6,361 bases of DNA from an uncultured Collinsella sp. GTDB lineage: Bacteria; Actinomycetota; Coriobacteriia; Coriobacteriales; Coriobacteriaceae. Location: the NCBI GenBank assembly GCA_902491055.1, contig CABUGI010000101.1, forward strand, positions 1 to 6,361, in the 5' to 3' direction. Below the pieces are notes generated by a model. The model saw nothing but the letters and a program-made list of their open reading frames with translations. It was not told where the DNA came from and made no database searches. Positions 1-5,757 of this stretch are shown piece after piece. How positions within the stretch are numbered: the stretch's first letter is position 1; each line of letters begins with the position of its first letter. Both the position numbers and the translations under genes were made by a program.

Positions 1-2
1 CT

Positions 3-182
3 TGCGTTTGGCGGTCAGCCGTCGGCGCGCTTACACCAACATTTCCGACGCGATCCCTGTACCAGATCGTGCGCCGTGGAGGCGGCGAGCAACCGCGCCA
101 GGTTGCAGCCGCCGTCGAGGGTTCCTACCGAGAGGAGAAGCCCAAACGCCGCGGTCTGCTGGGTGCGCTATTTGGGAAGTAG
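3..182 (+). CDS. C-terminal fragment of an unidentified protein
   Basis: Reading frame 3 is open from the window edge to a TAG at 180-182, giving 59 residues with no visible start, so the gene begins outside the window. The last residues read EEKPKRRGLLGALFGK: a charged, basic stretch followed by a short hydrophobic end, a composition that looks like a genuine protein tail. The overlapping reading in frame 2 is rich in Arg and Pro in the way shadow frames of GC-rich genes are. I do not recognise a family, and no catalytic motif is visible in this short piece. No terminator follows closely; the first strong one on this strand is the hairpin at 403-428, about 220 bases downstream. It could be a shadow frame itself, but the coherent end favours a real gene. 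Confidence 0.5.
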   Translation, partial: CVWRSAVGALTPTFPTRSLYQIVRRGGGEQPRQVAAAVEGSYREEKPKRRGLLGALFGK

Positions 183-185
183 GGG

Positions 186-355
186 AGTAGCACCGGTTGT
201 TGCCGTAAGGTGATGGCCGGGGGTGCGGGGCAGCTCTCAGAAGTGCGGGCTGCCGTCTGATTGTTTGAGGGTGCCAGATGTAAATAAACAGTGGAGCGGC
301 TGCAAAAGAGCCTCCTCACTGGGTAAAATCAGGTTGTGCCGCGGAACCCGCTCCT
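186..355 (+). promoter_or_regulatory. Possible degenerate T-box-like leader
   Basis: The 13 bases at 331-343 (AGGTTGTGCCGCG) resemble the conserved T-box sequence. The surroundings could fold like a T-box antiterminator: AGG 331-333 with CCT 353-355, a seven-base bulge TTGTGCC, then GCGG 341-344 with CCGC 348-351. A helix just upstream (289-296 with 312-321) sits where a stem III would be. Further up, AGTA at 186-189 is followed by GCACC (190-194) pairing with GGTGC (270-274), vaguely like a stem I. Against it, the bulge has TTG where UGG is needed to pair with the tRNA acceptor end, the specifier is not clear, and no plus-strand gene follows. At best this is a decayed element; chance resemblance is quite possible. 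Confidence 0.2.
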
Positions 356-402
356 CAGCTAGTCACACTTCGGAAGCGCGGGCAACGCAGGTATTATCGT
401 CT

Positions 403-429
403 AAAGGGCCGGCTGCAACCGGCCCTTTT
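403..429. terminator. Strong, near-symmetric intrinsic terminator
   Basis: A perfect 10-base-pair stem, AAAGGGCCGG (403-412) with CCGGCCCTTT (419-428), closes the six-base loop CTGCAA. A run of four T follows on the plus strand and three T on the minus strand, so it could act in both directions. It lies 24 bases past the minus-strand stop at 453-455 and about 180 bases past the nuclease stop. On the plus strand it is the first hairpin terminator after the partial gene ending at 182. Confidence 0.75.
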
Positions 430-452
430 CTGTGGCAGCCAATGGACCCACA

Positions 453-606
453 TCAGACGAAGGCCGCGTCTTTGCCTGTCAGGTCACGCTCGCCAGCCAC
501 GGCTAGAATGTCGTTGCCGGCGTCCATGACCGGTATTGTTTCGTAGCGTGCGTCGCAACCGCGAGTGCGCCTGCGACGGCTGCGGTGGCTTCGGTCGCAA
601 CGTGCT
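453..606 (-). pseudogene. Possible 3' remnant of a decayed gene
   Basis: On the minus strand the frame ending with TGA at 453-455 reads, from an internal ATG at 525-527, MDAGNDILAVAGERDLTGKD and then AAFV. This mixed hydrophobic and acidic composition resembles real protein, unlike the Arg-rich readings typical of shadow frames here. Further upstream, the coding-like character switches to another frame (an Ala-rich stretch around 545-600, which happens to continue in phase after the nuclease stop), as expected for a gene broken by a frameshift. A strong terminator lies 24 bases downstream, where the end of a real minus-strand gene would place it. I do not recognise the family. The alternative is a very small gene of 24 codons starting at 527, for which I see no good ribosome binding site, or coincidence. 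Confidence 0.3.
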
Positions 607-607
607 G

Positions 608-1660
608 CTACCCTTGCGTTTCGCCATTGGTCGCTTCGTTGATGGCGCGGTACTCGGCGCTTAGTTCGCGCGCCAGCTCTTCCTTGCTTGGAAGATACGG
701 CAGGTATTTGGCGGCAAACACTTGGTCGTTGTCTTCGGGCAGCGTGTACTCGACAATCGAATCGCTTTTGTCCGCGCAGAGCACGATGCCTATGGGCGGA
801 TTGTCGCCTTCGTTCATGAGCTCGCGCGTGTAGTAGTTCACATACATTTGCATCTGGCCCAGGTCCTGATGCGTAAGGTCGTCCGTCTTAAGGTCGATGA
901 GCACGAAGCAGCGCATCAGATAGTTGTAAAAAACAAGGTCAATATAGAAATGGCGCCCATCAAAGGTGATGCGCTTTTGGCGCGCCTCGAAAGCGAAACC
1001 ACGGCCAAGCTCCAGCAGGAACTTCTGAAGATGCGTGATGAGCGCCTGCTCTAGATCGCTCTCGCGAAACGCAGTATCGTCCGAGAAACCTAAAAACTCC
1101 AGTACATATGGGTCGCGGATGATATCCTCGGGGCGACGAGCCGGGGCGCTCTTTTGGATTTCCTGGGTGACGGCCTCCTTGTCCTTGCTGGCAAGTAGGC
1201 GCTCGCGGAACATGGTGTTGATCTGGCGTTCGAGCTGACGCGTGCTCCAACGAGAATCGGCGCATTCGTTCATGTACCATGTTCGAGCATCAGGGTCGGT
1301 TATACGCGATAACCTGCGGTAATGTGTCCAATTCAATTCGGAACGCAGCGCGTTCCGAATTGGGAACGCAAGATAAAACTGACGCATGTATCTTAAGCTT
1401 CTGGCGTTGAAGCCTCTGCCAAAATCCTTAGTCAATCTAACGGCAAGTTCGTCGATCAGTGCATCGCCATACTTGGCGCGCTCCTCTCCGCCCTGTTCAT
1501 CAACAATACTCTTGCCGATCTCCCAATATGCCTCAACCATCGCAAAGTTAACGGCGGTATAGGCCTTGTCGCGAGCGGCGTTGAGAATCGAGGAGACCTG
1601 CTTGTAAAAACCTTCGGGCACGATTGCCGATTCTCCACGGTTTACTAGTTCACCCATCAC
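608..1660 (-). CDS. DUF1016/YhcG-family PD-(D/E)xK nuclease domain protein
   Basis: The 350-residue protein has the two-part layout of the DUF1016 (YhcG) family. An N-terminal helical domain covers about residues 25-160 and contains the characteristic LRYMRQFYLAFP and LNWTHYRRL motifs. A C-terminal PD-(D/E)xK nuclease-like domain covers about 180-335. In it, YIDLVFYN supplies Asp241 and FVLIDLK supplies Asp256 and Lys258, followed by the GQMQMY segment with Gln269; together these match the D-(D/E)xK-Q pattern, so the nuclease site looks intact. Family members are often found with restriction-modification or defence genes, but this one stands alone, and its substrate cannot be read from sequence. 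The frame starts GTG (1660) then ATG (1657); either could be used, with a purine-rich AGAGGAAAG about 10-13 bases upstream. There is no signal peptide, so it is cytoplasmic. It is divergent from the PH-like gene. The length is normal for the family. Confidence 0.9.
   Translation of the reverse strand: MMGELVNRGESAIVPEGFYKQVSSILNAARDKAYTAVNFAMVEAYWEIGKSIVDEQGGEERAKYGDALIDELAVRLTKDFGRGFNARSLRYMRQFYLAFPIRNALRSELNWTHYRRLSRITDPDARTWYMNECADSRWSTRQLERQINTMFRERLLASKDKEAVTQEIQKSAPARRPEDIIRDPYVLEFLGFSDDTAFRESDLEQALITHLQKFLLELGRGFAFEARQKRITFDGRHFYIDLVFYNYLMRCFVLIDLKTDDLTHQDLGQMQMYVNYYTRELMNEGDNPPIGIVLCADKSDSIVEYTLPEDNDQVFAAKYLPYLPSKEELARELSAEYRAINEATNGETQG
1334..1362. repeat. 13-bp perfect inverted repeat inside the nuclease gene
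   Basis: CAATTCGGAACGC (1334-1346) and GCGTTCCGAATTG (1350-1362) are perfect inverted copies around a three-base centre. A further partial copy of the half-site (GGGAACGC, 1362-1369) lies directly next to it. The region encodes residues of the conserved FPIRNALRSELNW stretch (about 99-111), so the symmetry is laid over coding sequence. Confidence 0.8.
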
Positions 1661-1750
1661 TGTCGCCCCACTTTCCTCTTGTGGAATGCATCTTTAACGC
1701 ATTTAGTTTAAAGCCTCGCGCGGACACGAATTGCTATGTTGTCTGGCACC

Positions 1751-1780
1751 TTCGCATGGGAGCCTTGCGGTGGTTAAAAT
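1751..1780 (+). promoter_or_regulatory. Candidate sigma-70-type promoter for the PH-like gene
   Basis: A -35-like TTCGCA (1751-1756) is followed after 18 bases by TAAAAT (1775-1780), one mismatch from the -10 consensus. Transcription would start near 1787, about 40 bases before the preferred ATG at 1826. The -35 is only a partial match. Confidence 0.4.
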
Positions 1781-1825
1781 GTGACCATAGAGGCAGTTTT
1801 AGCGAACCCCACGGGAGTGACGCGT

Positions 1826-2095
1826 ATGGACAACAACACGCTGCTATTCCAGGACAAAGGTTCGGGTAGGTTTAAAGACGTCAAGATCTACCCTAACCGT
1901 ATTGAGGTGCTCAAGAAGGGTACGTTTGGTGGCAAGCACACCGAGATTGTCTATCTTAAGGACATCACGGGGGTCAACAGGATCAAGGGCCGCGACGTTT
2001 TCCTACGTAACAGGCTGTTGACTGCCTGTGTCTTTAGCCTGAGCAGCCGTGCGAAGGCTCAGGAGTTTGTTAACGCGCTGAACATGGTGATGTAG
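1826..2095 (+). CDS. Small PH-like domain protein
   Basis: This gives an 89-residue protein with no signal peptide or membrane segment. The strands KDVKIYPNRIEVLKKG, HTEIVYLKDITGVNRIKG and CVFSLSSRAKAQEFVNALNM follow the layout of bacterial PH-like domains: alternating beta strands with an 'I-x-L-K-D-I-x-x-V' segment, closed by a C-terminal helix. Such domains usually bind lipids or proteins; the ligand here is unknown. A longer reading begins at a GTG at 1781, but the ATG at 1826 is preferred because GGGAG lies eight bases upstream (1813-1817) and the fold needs nothing before it. It is divergent from the nuclease gene and convergent with the phospholipase gene, so it is probably transcribed alone. 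A PH-like assignment by eye is moderate; that the gene is real is likely. Confidence 0.75.
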   Translation: MDNNTLLFQDKGSGRFKDVKIYPNRIEVLKKGTFGGKHTEIVYLKDITGVNRIKGRDVFLRNRLLTACVFSLSSRAKAQEFVNALNMVM

Positions 2096-2120
2096 CCCAT
2101 GGCGGCGTTCGGGCCAAGGT

Positions 2121-2156
2121 AAAAATCGGGGGCACAGAACGGTGTCCTGCGCCCCT
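2121..2156 (-). terminator. Intrinsic terminator of the phospholipase gene
   Basis: Read on the minus strand, an imperfect GC-rich hairpin (GGGGC 2155-2151 with GCCCC 2132-2128, plus an inner CAG/CTG helix after one mismatch) runs into five T at 2125-2121. It lies about 35 bases past the phospholipase stop at 2191. On the plus strand the trailing sequence is only weakly T-rich, so it is mainly a minus-strand terminator, although it may also help end transcripts of the PH-like gene. Confidence 0.6.
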
Positions 2157-2190
2157 CATTAAATCGATGTGTCCAAAAGGGCCGGCTGGC

Positions 2191-4686
2191 CTAATCGTCA
2201 ACGTCTCCGTTGTCTTCGCGGTCATTTGCAAGCATTGCTGCGCCGGCGACCGTCGTCGCCACGGCGGCAGCGGCGAGCCCGGCGGCAATGCCGGAGCCGT
2301 CGCCCGTGTCGGCGAGTTTTCCGGTCGAGCCCTTGCTCTTGTTGCCGCCGCCGTTCTTGTCGGCGCCGTCTGCGTTGGAACCCGTGCCGCTACCGGTGCC
2401 GCCTGCGCTGCCCGAGGCCGCTACGGTAAAGCTTGCGGCTCCATCGCTGGCGAGCGTGTAGCTCTGCGCCGCGTCGCCCAAGAGACCGTTCACGCGCACC
2501 CAGTACGTTCCCGCGGTAAATGCCTCGCCCTCGGCCATCGCCGTTCCCGGAGCGCCGTTCGCGTCGTGCACAAACTCGAGCTGGGCCGTGCAGGCATCGG
2601 TTTCGAGCTTGCCCTCGAGTGATGCCGCAATCTTGGCGCGCACGTCTTCGCCGGCCTTAAGGCCTTCGAGTCCCTCAAAATGGGGCGTCAGCGCGCGTGG
2701 ATCGATATCGATGGGCACGGAGCCCCGCAGCTCCGTAACGGTCTCGTTGCCCAAGGCGTCGACATCCACATATTCGATGGCAAACGCATGGCCCGAAGCT
2801 GCCACGTTGAGTACGTTGCTGCTGTCGACGAGGCGGAAATGACCCTCGCCAACGGTCTTGCCATCTTGGAATGAGGCATCGCTCAGCGAGTCGCCGTACG
2901 TCATGCGCATGCGGGTCGGGAGATAGTACGGGAGATAGTACGAAGCCGTCTGCTTGTGCTCCGTATCGTAATTGCGCTGATAGATGCTCCGGGCCAGCGC
3001 CGCATCAACAAAGTCGGATGCGATGATGCCAATGTGCTTGAGGTAATCTGACTTTGTATCCTCGATGCCGCTGGGATTGATGTACGGGCTCTTATACAGA
3101 TGCTCGTTGACTACTCGTGCCGAGGTAAAAGGATTGCCTCCGTGCGACAAGCCCGTGCAGCTGGTGTAGTTGATAGACCAGCAACGCTCCAGGACTTTCT
3201 CCTTGGCCCCGTTATCGTCCTCGACATCTACCTCGTTGCGCGTGCGCCCGGTCGTTTCCTTCAGCGCATTATCGACCCAGCTGAGCTTGTCGGTTCCCGT
3301 GAGTTTGTACTTGTCCTGGGCGTATACCTTGGTGCAATAGGGCTCTTTGTCGCCTGTTTCCCCCGCGGCTTCAAAGCCCCGCGCGTCTTGGACGAGACAC
3401 ATGGAACTGCTGTCGGTGTGCGCTGCGATTTTGTTATCCCATTCGGTGAGGTCGAGTCCCCACGTGTGGCCGCTTACGCTGTCGCCGTCGAGTCCAAATC
3501 GACGTAGCAGGACGATCTTTCCGCGCACCTCGCCCAGTGTGGGAACGCGGCTCGACGTATAGAACAGTTTGGGGTTGTCGTCCAAAACCTTGGCGAAAGC
3601 CGTCGTAACACTTTCGTCGGTAGCCTCGTCGTTGCCTCGTGATACAAGCATGATGAGCGCTTCTGTCGGGTTTTCGTTCAAAAACGTTTTGAAGTAGCCT
3701 ATGACATCGGAAAGATGCAAAAAGTACGCGTCTTTTTTGAGCAGGTAGTACATCCCATGGTCGATGCCAGGGTTGTCGCCCTTTCCGAGACGGATATCAA
3801 AATAGCGAATGCCTTCGAGCAGCTGCGTGGGAATGTAATCCTGCTGGCATTTTACTTGCGAGGATTGGGGCTCAGTGTCGTTGTCCACGCTGCAGGTGCC
3901 CGAATCGTGCGTACCCGGGATGCTCAGCTCGTCGAGGAACTTGTTGTCCTCGACGTATTTCATCCAACATGGCCCATCGACGTAGCTGCTGTACGTGATC
4001 CAGTCGAGGCTGCTAACCGTGGCATCGTTCTTTTTCATATCGTAACCGATAAGTTCGAGCTCCCACGGAATGCTCTTACTCTTACTCTTATGACAGATCT
4101 TATTGTTGTCCTGGTCTTCGCCGTTCGATTCTATTGCCAGGTACTTAATGTCTTTTTTCTCGGTTTCTTTCTCGACCGTGCGGTCTCGGATGATATAGGT
4201 TCCGTTTGATTGACGCTCGAACGCAAAAGCGCGGCTGGGCTTGTTGTCATACTCGCCGCTCCATACGTGGATGACCTTTCCGTCTTTGTCCGAGTCGCCA
4301 TCGACCGACCAAATGCTGTAGCCCGTCTTTTTATGCTCTTCGAAATTGAGCAAGGTGCGGATAGCATACCAGTTTGTATCGTCATTCTTGGTCGTTACGT
4401 TCTCAAGGATGAGCTTGCTGGACGTGCCGTCATTAAACAGATGGCAGACGTTGCCGATGACGTTGCCGTCTTCGTTAACGCTTGCGGTACGAAAATAGCC
4501 CGCGGGGCGAAGGCGAATGACGAAATTGTCGAGGCTGACTGCTGGCCCGGCCGTGCCGTCCGCAAAGGCTGCCCGCGGGCTAATGCCCAGCATGGCGGTT
4601 TCGGGCAGGCTTGCAAGTGGCGACAACGCCGCGAGCCCAAGGCCCAACGTAAATGCTCGGCGGCTGATGGCGTGATGTTCGGTCAT
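2191..4686 (-). CDS. Exported, wall-anchored PI-specific phospholipase C with lectin-like N-terminal region
   Basis: This 831-residue surface protein is predicted to cleave phosphatidylinositol, or GPI anchors, by the PI-PLC X-domain mechanism. Residues 1-42 form a Tat-type signal (SRRAFTL at 8-14, hydrophobic core, AFA cleavage site before Asp43). About 46-215 resembles a ricin-type beta-trefoil, with segments such as KVIHVWSG and NGTYIIRD. The catalytic domain spans about 240-560: IPGTHDS gives His260 and Asp261, YFDIRL gives Asp297 and Arg299, and DHG gives His310. These match the five catalytic residues known for the Bacillus cereus enzyme, so it should be active. Then come a beta-rich stalk (about 600-755), a Gly/Ser/Asn linker (758-790), LADTG (791-795), a hydrophobic segment (798-819) and an unusually acidic tail. 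GGAGAAG five bases before the ATG fixes the start. Catalysis is well supported; the lectin-like fold and substrate choice are inferred. Confidence 0.9.
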   Translation of the reverse strand: MTEHHAISRRAFTLGLGLAALSPLASLPETAMLGISPRAAFADGTAGPAVSLDNFVIRLRPAGYFRTASVNEDGNVIGNVCHLFNDGTSSKLILENVTTKNDDTNWYAIRTLLNFEEHKKTGYSIWSVDGDSDKDGKVIHVWSGEYDNKPSRAFAFERQSNGTYIIRDRTVEKETEKKDIKYLAIESNGEDQDNNKICHKSKSKSIPWELELIGYDMKKNDATVSSLDWITYSSYVDGPCWMKYVEDNKFLDELSIPGTHDSGTCSVDNDTEPQSSQVKCQQDYIPTQLLEGIRYFDIRLGKGDNPGIDHGMYYLLKKDAYFLHLSDVIGYFKTFLNENPTEALIMLVSRGNDEATDESVTTAFAKVLDDNPKLFYTSSRVPTLGEVRGKIVLLRRFGLDGDSVSGHTWGLDLTEWDNKIAAHTDSSSMCLVQDARGFEAAGETGDKEPYCTKVYAQDKYKLTGTDKLSWVDNALKETTGRTRNEVDVEDDNGAKEKVLERCWSINYTSCTGLSHGGNPFTSARVVNEHLYKSPYINPSGIEDTKSDYLKHIGIIASDFVDAALARSIYQRNYDTEHKQTASYYLPYYLPTRMRMTYGDSLSDASFQDGKTVGEGHFRLVDSSNVLNVAASGHAFAIEYVDVDALGNETVTELRGSVPIDIDPRALTPHFEGLEGLKAGEDVRAKIAASLEGKLETDACTAQLEFVHDANGAPGTAMAEGEAFTAGTYWVRVNGLLGDAAQSYTLASDGAASFTVAASGSAGGTGSGTGSNADGADKNGGGNKSKGSTGKLADTGDGSGIAAGLAAAAVATTVAGAAMLANDREDNGDVDD
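2918..2941. repeat. Perfect 12-bp in-frame tandem duplication
   Basis: GGGAGATAGTAC occurs twice, back to back (2918-2929 and 2930-2941), within the phospholipase gene. It encodes YYLP twice (residues 583-590), between the catalytic domain and the stalk. Because the unit is four codons, the frame is kept. Identity at every base suggests a recent slip or duplication. Confidence 0.9.
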
Positions 4687-4729
4687 AACTTCTCCATTCG
4701 CAGAGTGCGGTTATGCGATAGTTTTGGTC

Positions 4730-4735
4730 ACTATA
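4730..4735 (-). promoter_or_regulatory. Candidate -10 box for the phospholipase gene
   Basis: On the minus strand TATAGT matches the -10 consensus at five of six positions and lies 43 bases before the start codon. No good -35 is found at the normal distance, so the promoter may need an activator or the box may be fortuitous. Confidence 0.35.
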
Positions 4736-4883
4736 CTGCTCAGATGTTTAAAGATGCTGGTTTAATTGCCTGCGCGGCACAATAAATCGGCGGGCGGACG
4801 TGTTGGGGCGTTTGTCGTTTTCGTACTGTTGCCACATTTGGAGCGGTTCCGGCGTCCGGCATCCTCGCGTTCGTTGGCTACAG

Positions 4884-4919
4884 GCATAAGAAAGGGAGGG
4901 TCGGTTTACCGGCCCTCCC
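4884..4919 (-). terminator. Intrinsic terminator of the lipoprotein gene
   Basis: GGGAGGGTCGG (4894-4904) pairs with CCGGCCCTCCC (4909-4919) over 11 base pairs, with one G-T pair, around the loop TTTA. On the minus strand the stem is followed by TTTCTTAT. It lies 73 bases past the lipoprotein stop codon and separates that transcript from the phospholipase gene. Confidence 0.7.
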
Positions 4920-4991
4920 TGGGTACGAAGCGCTGGGGTACCGTCGCTTGTTTGCACTGCGCCCGTGTTTCCCGCTGCGCTCGCCAGTCGC

Positions 4992-5585
4992 TTAACGCTT
5001 GATCTCGATATCGTCGAGCTTGACGTCCATGGCCTCGGTCTTGGCCTCGGCGATGTCGTCGGCAAATTCCAGGGACTTCATCATGGTCTCGACGGCGTCC
5101 TTGTGCTCCTCGACGTTGTCGATGCGCACATACACACTGCCGCCGTCAACGTCGGCGAAGTATTCGGTCGTTACGCCGCCCGAGTGCGTGAAGTAGGCAC
5201 TGCGCCAGGTCTTGCCGTTGTACTTAACGGGATCGCTCTCGGTCCATCCAGAGTTGGCCTTCCACTTTGCCTCGTAGTCGAACAGCTCGTCGGCGTTCTT
5301 GTCAGGATCGAAGACGGGGATGAAGCGGTCGCTGGCGTGCTCGCTCTCGGTGAACTTAAACTGGGCCCTGTCGGCGGTGTCGCCTGCGACGTCGGTGATC
5401 TCGACGCCCTCGGGGACCTCGACCTTAAACCAAATGAAGTCGGTCCTCATATCCACGGCTGGCTTTTCCGCTCCACCGCCACCACTGCTGCCGGTAGCGC
5501 CGCCGCTGCCACCGCAACCCACCAAGGCAACCGCGGCAAAGAGACTGATGCAGAGGGTGAGAATCGCAAAGGCCTTCTTTTTCAT
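4992..5585 (-). CDS. Putative lipoprotein of unknown function
   Basis: The 197-residue protein begins MKKKAFAILT, continues with a hydrophobic core and reaches the lipobox LVGC, with Cys24 as the predicted lipidated residue. It should therefore be anchored on the outer face of the cytoplasmic membrane. A flexible Gly/Ser-rich stretch (25-39) links to a soluble domain of about 155 residues. That domain is acidic, with alternating strand-like segments (FIWFKVEVPEGVEI, RAQFKF, RSAYFTHSG, SVYVRIDN) followed by a helix-rich end (about 158-190). It has no cysteine after the lipobox and no catalytic motif I can identify. A strong ribosome binding site, GAGGAGG, lies eight bases before the ATG. It has its own terminator and is flanked by spacers, so it appears monocistronic. 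Export and lipidation are well supported; a binding or envelope-stress role would be speculation. Confidence 0.85.
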   Translation of the reverse strand: MKKKAFAILTLCISLFAAVALVGCGGSGGATGSSGGGGAEKPAVDMRTDFIWFKVEVPEGVEITDVAGDTADRAQFKFTESEHASDRFIPVFDPDKNADELFDYEAKWKANSGWTESDPVKYNGKTWRSAYFTHSGGVTTEYFADVDGGSVYVRIDNVEEHKDAVETMMKSLEFADDIAEAKTEAMDVKLDDIEIKR

Positions 5586-5720
5586 GGTCGTGTCCTCCTC
5601 GATCTGTAATCGTCCATGGATTACCTGCCTTTACTGTACGCGTGGACGGCTCCTTCGGGTGGGCCATGTGTCCCATTCTGAGGGCCGGATTTGCGCCGTT
5701 AAGTGGCAATATACACGGGC

Positions 5721-5757
5721 GCAAAAGAGGGGAGGGCCGGTGCTGTCGGCTCTCCCC
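5721..5757 (-). terminator. Intrinsic terminator with no obvious upstream gene
   Basis: GGGGAGGGCCG (5729-5739) pairs with CGGCTCTCCCC (5747-5757) over 11 base pairs, with one G-T pair. On the minus strand the stem runs into CTCTTTT; on the plus strand no T run follows. No minus-strand coding sequence precedes it in the window. It lies about 140 bases upstream of the lipoprotein start, so it may end a small RNA, end a leader (attenuator) of the lipoprotein gene, or block read-through. Confidence 0.65.

Larger units (their letters stand above)
183..607. other. Gene-poor region between converging genes
   Basis: This 425-base stretch separates the end of the plus-strand partial gene from the end of the minus-strand nuclease gene. 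No full-length gene is convincing in it. It holds three things annotated separately: a fold at 186-355 resembling a degraded T-box leader, a strong hairpin terminator at 403-428, and a minus-strand reading at 453-606 that looks like the 3' end of a decayed gene. A 107-codon plus-strand reading at 223-546 runs straight through the terminator, lacks a good ribosome binding site and has no recognisable domain, so I do not call it. Confidence 0.6.
4687..4991. other. Spacer between phospholipase and lipoprotein genes
   Basis: This 305-base stretch carries the promoter region and ribosome binding site of the phospholipase at its low end and the lipoprotein terminator at 4884-4919. The readings on either strand have shadow-like composition and no ribosome binding sites. 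I see no further gene or repeat between about 4790 and 4880. Confidence 0.65.

Noticed and set aside
223..546. 107-codon plus-strand reading in the first spacer
   Set aside because: It runs through a strong intrinsic terminator, has no ribosome binding site and no domain, and its composition is shadow-like.
1781..1825. Upstream GTG start extending the PH-like protein by 15 residues
   Set aside because: The ATG at 1826 has a well-spaced GGGAG ribosome binding site and the domain starts just after it.
2176..2188. 13-base match (AAAGGGCCGGCTG) to the left arm of the terminator at 403-415
   Set aside because: Here the other arm is missing and the sequence overlaps the area of the phospholipase stop; the match probably reflects a common terminator stem style rather than a repeat element.
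4210..4785. Long plus-strand reading opposite the phospholipase N-terminus (191 codons)
   Set aside because: It is antisense to a clearly real gene with Tat signal and conserved active site; such long shadow frames are common in GC-rich DNA.
4965..5609. 214-codon plus-strand reading opposite the lipoprotein gene
   Set aside because: The minus-strand frame has a strong ribosome binding site, lipobox and terminator; the plus frame is its mirror with Gly/Val/Leu-rich shadow composition.
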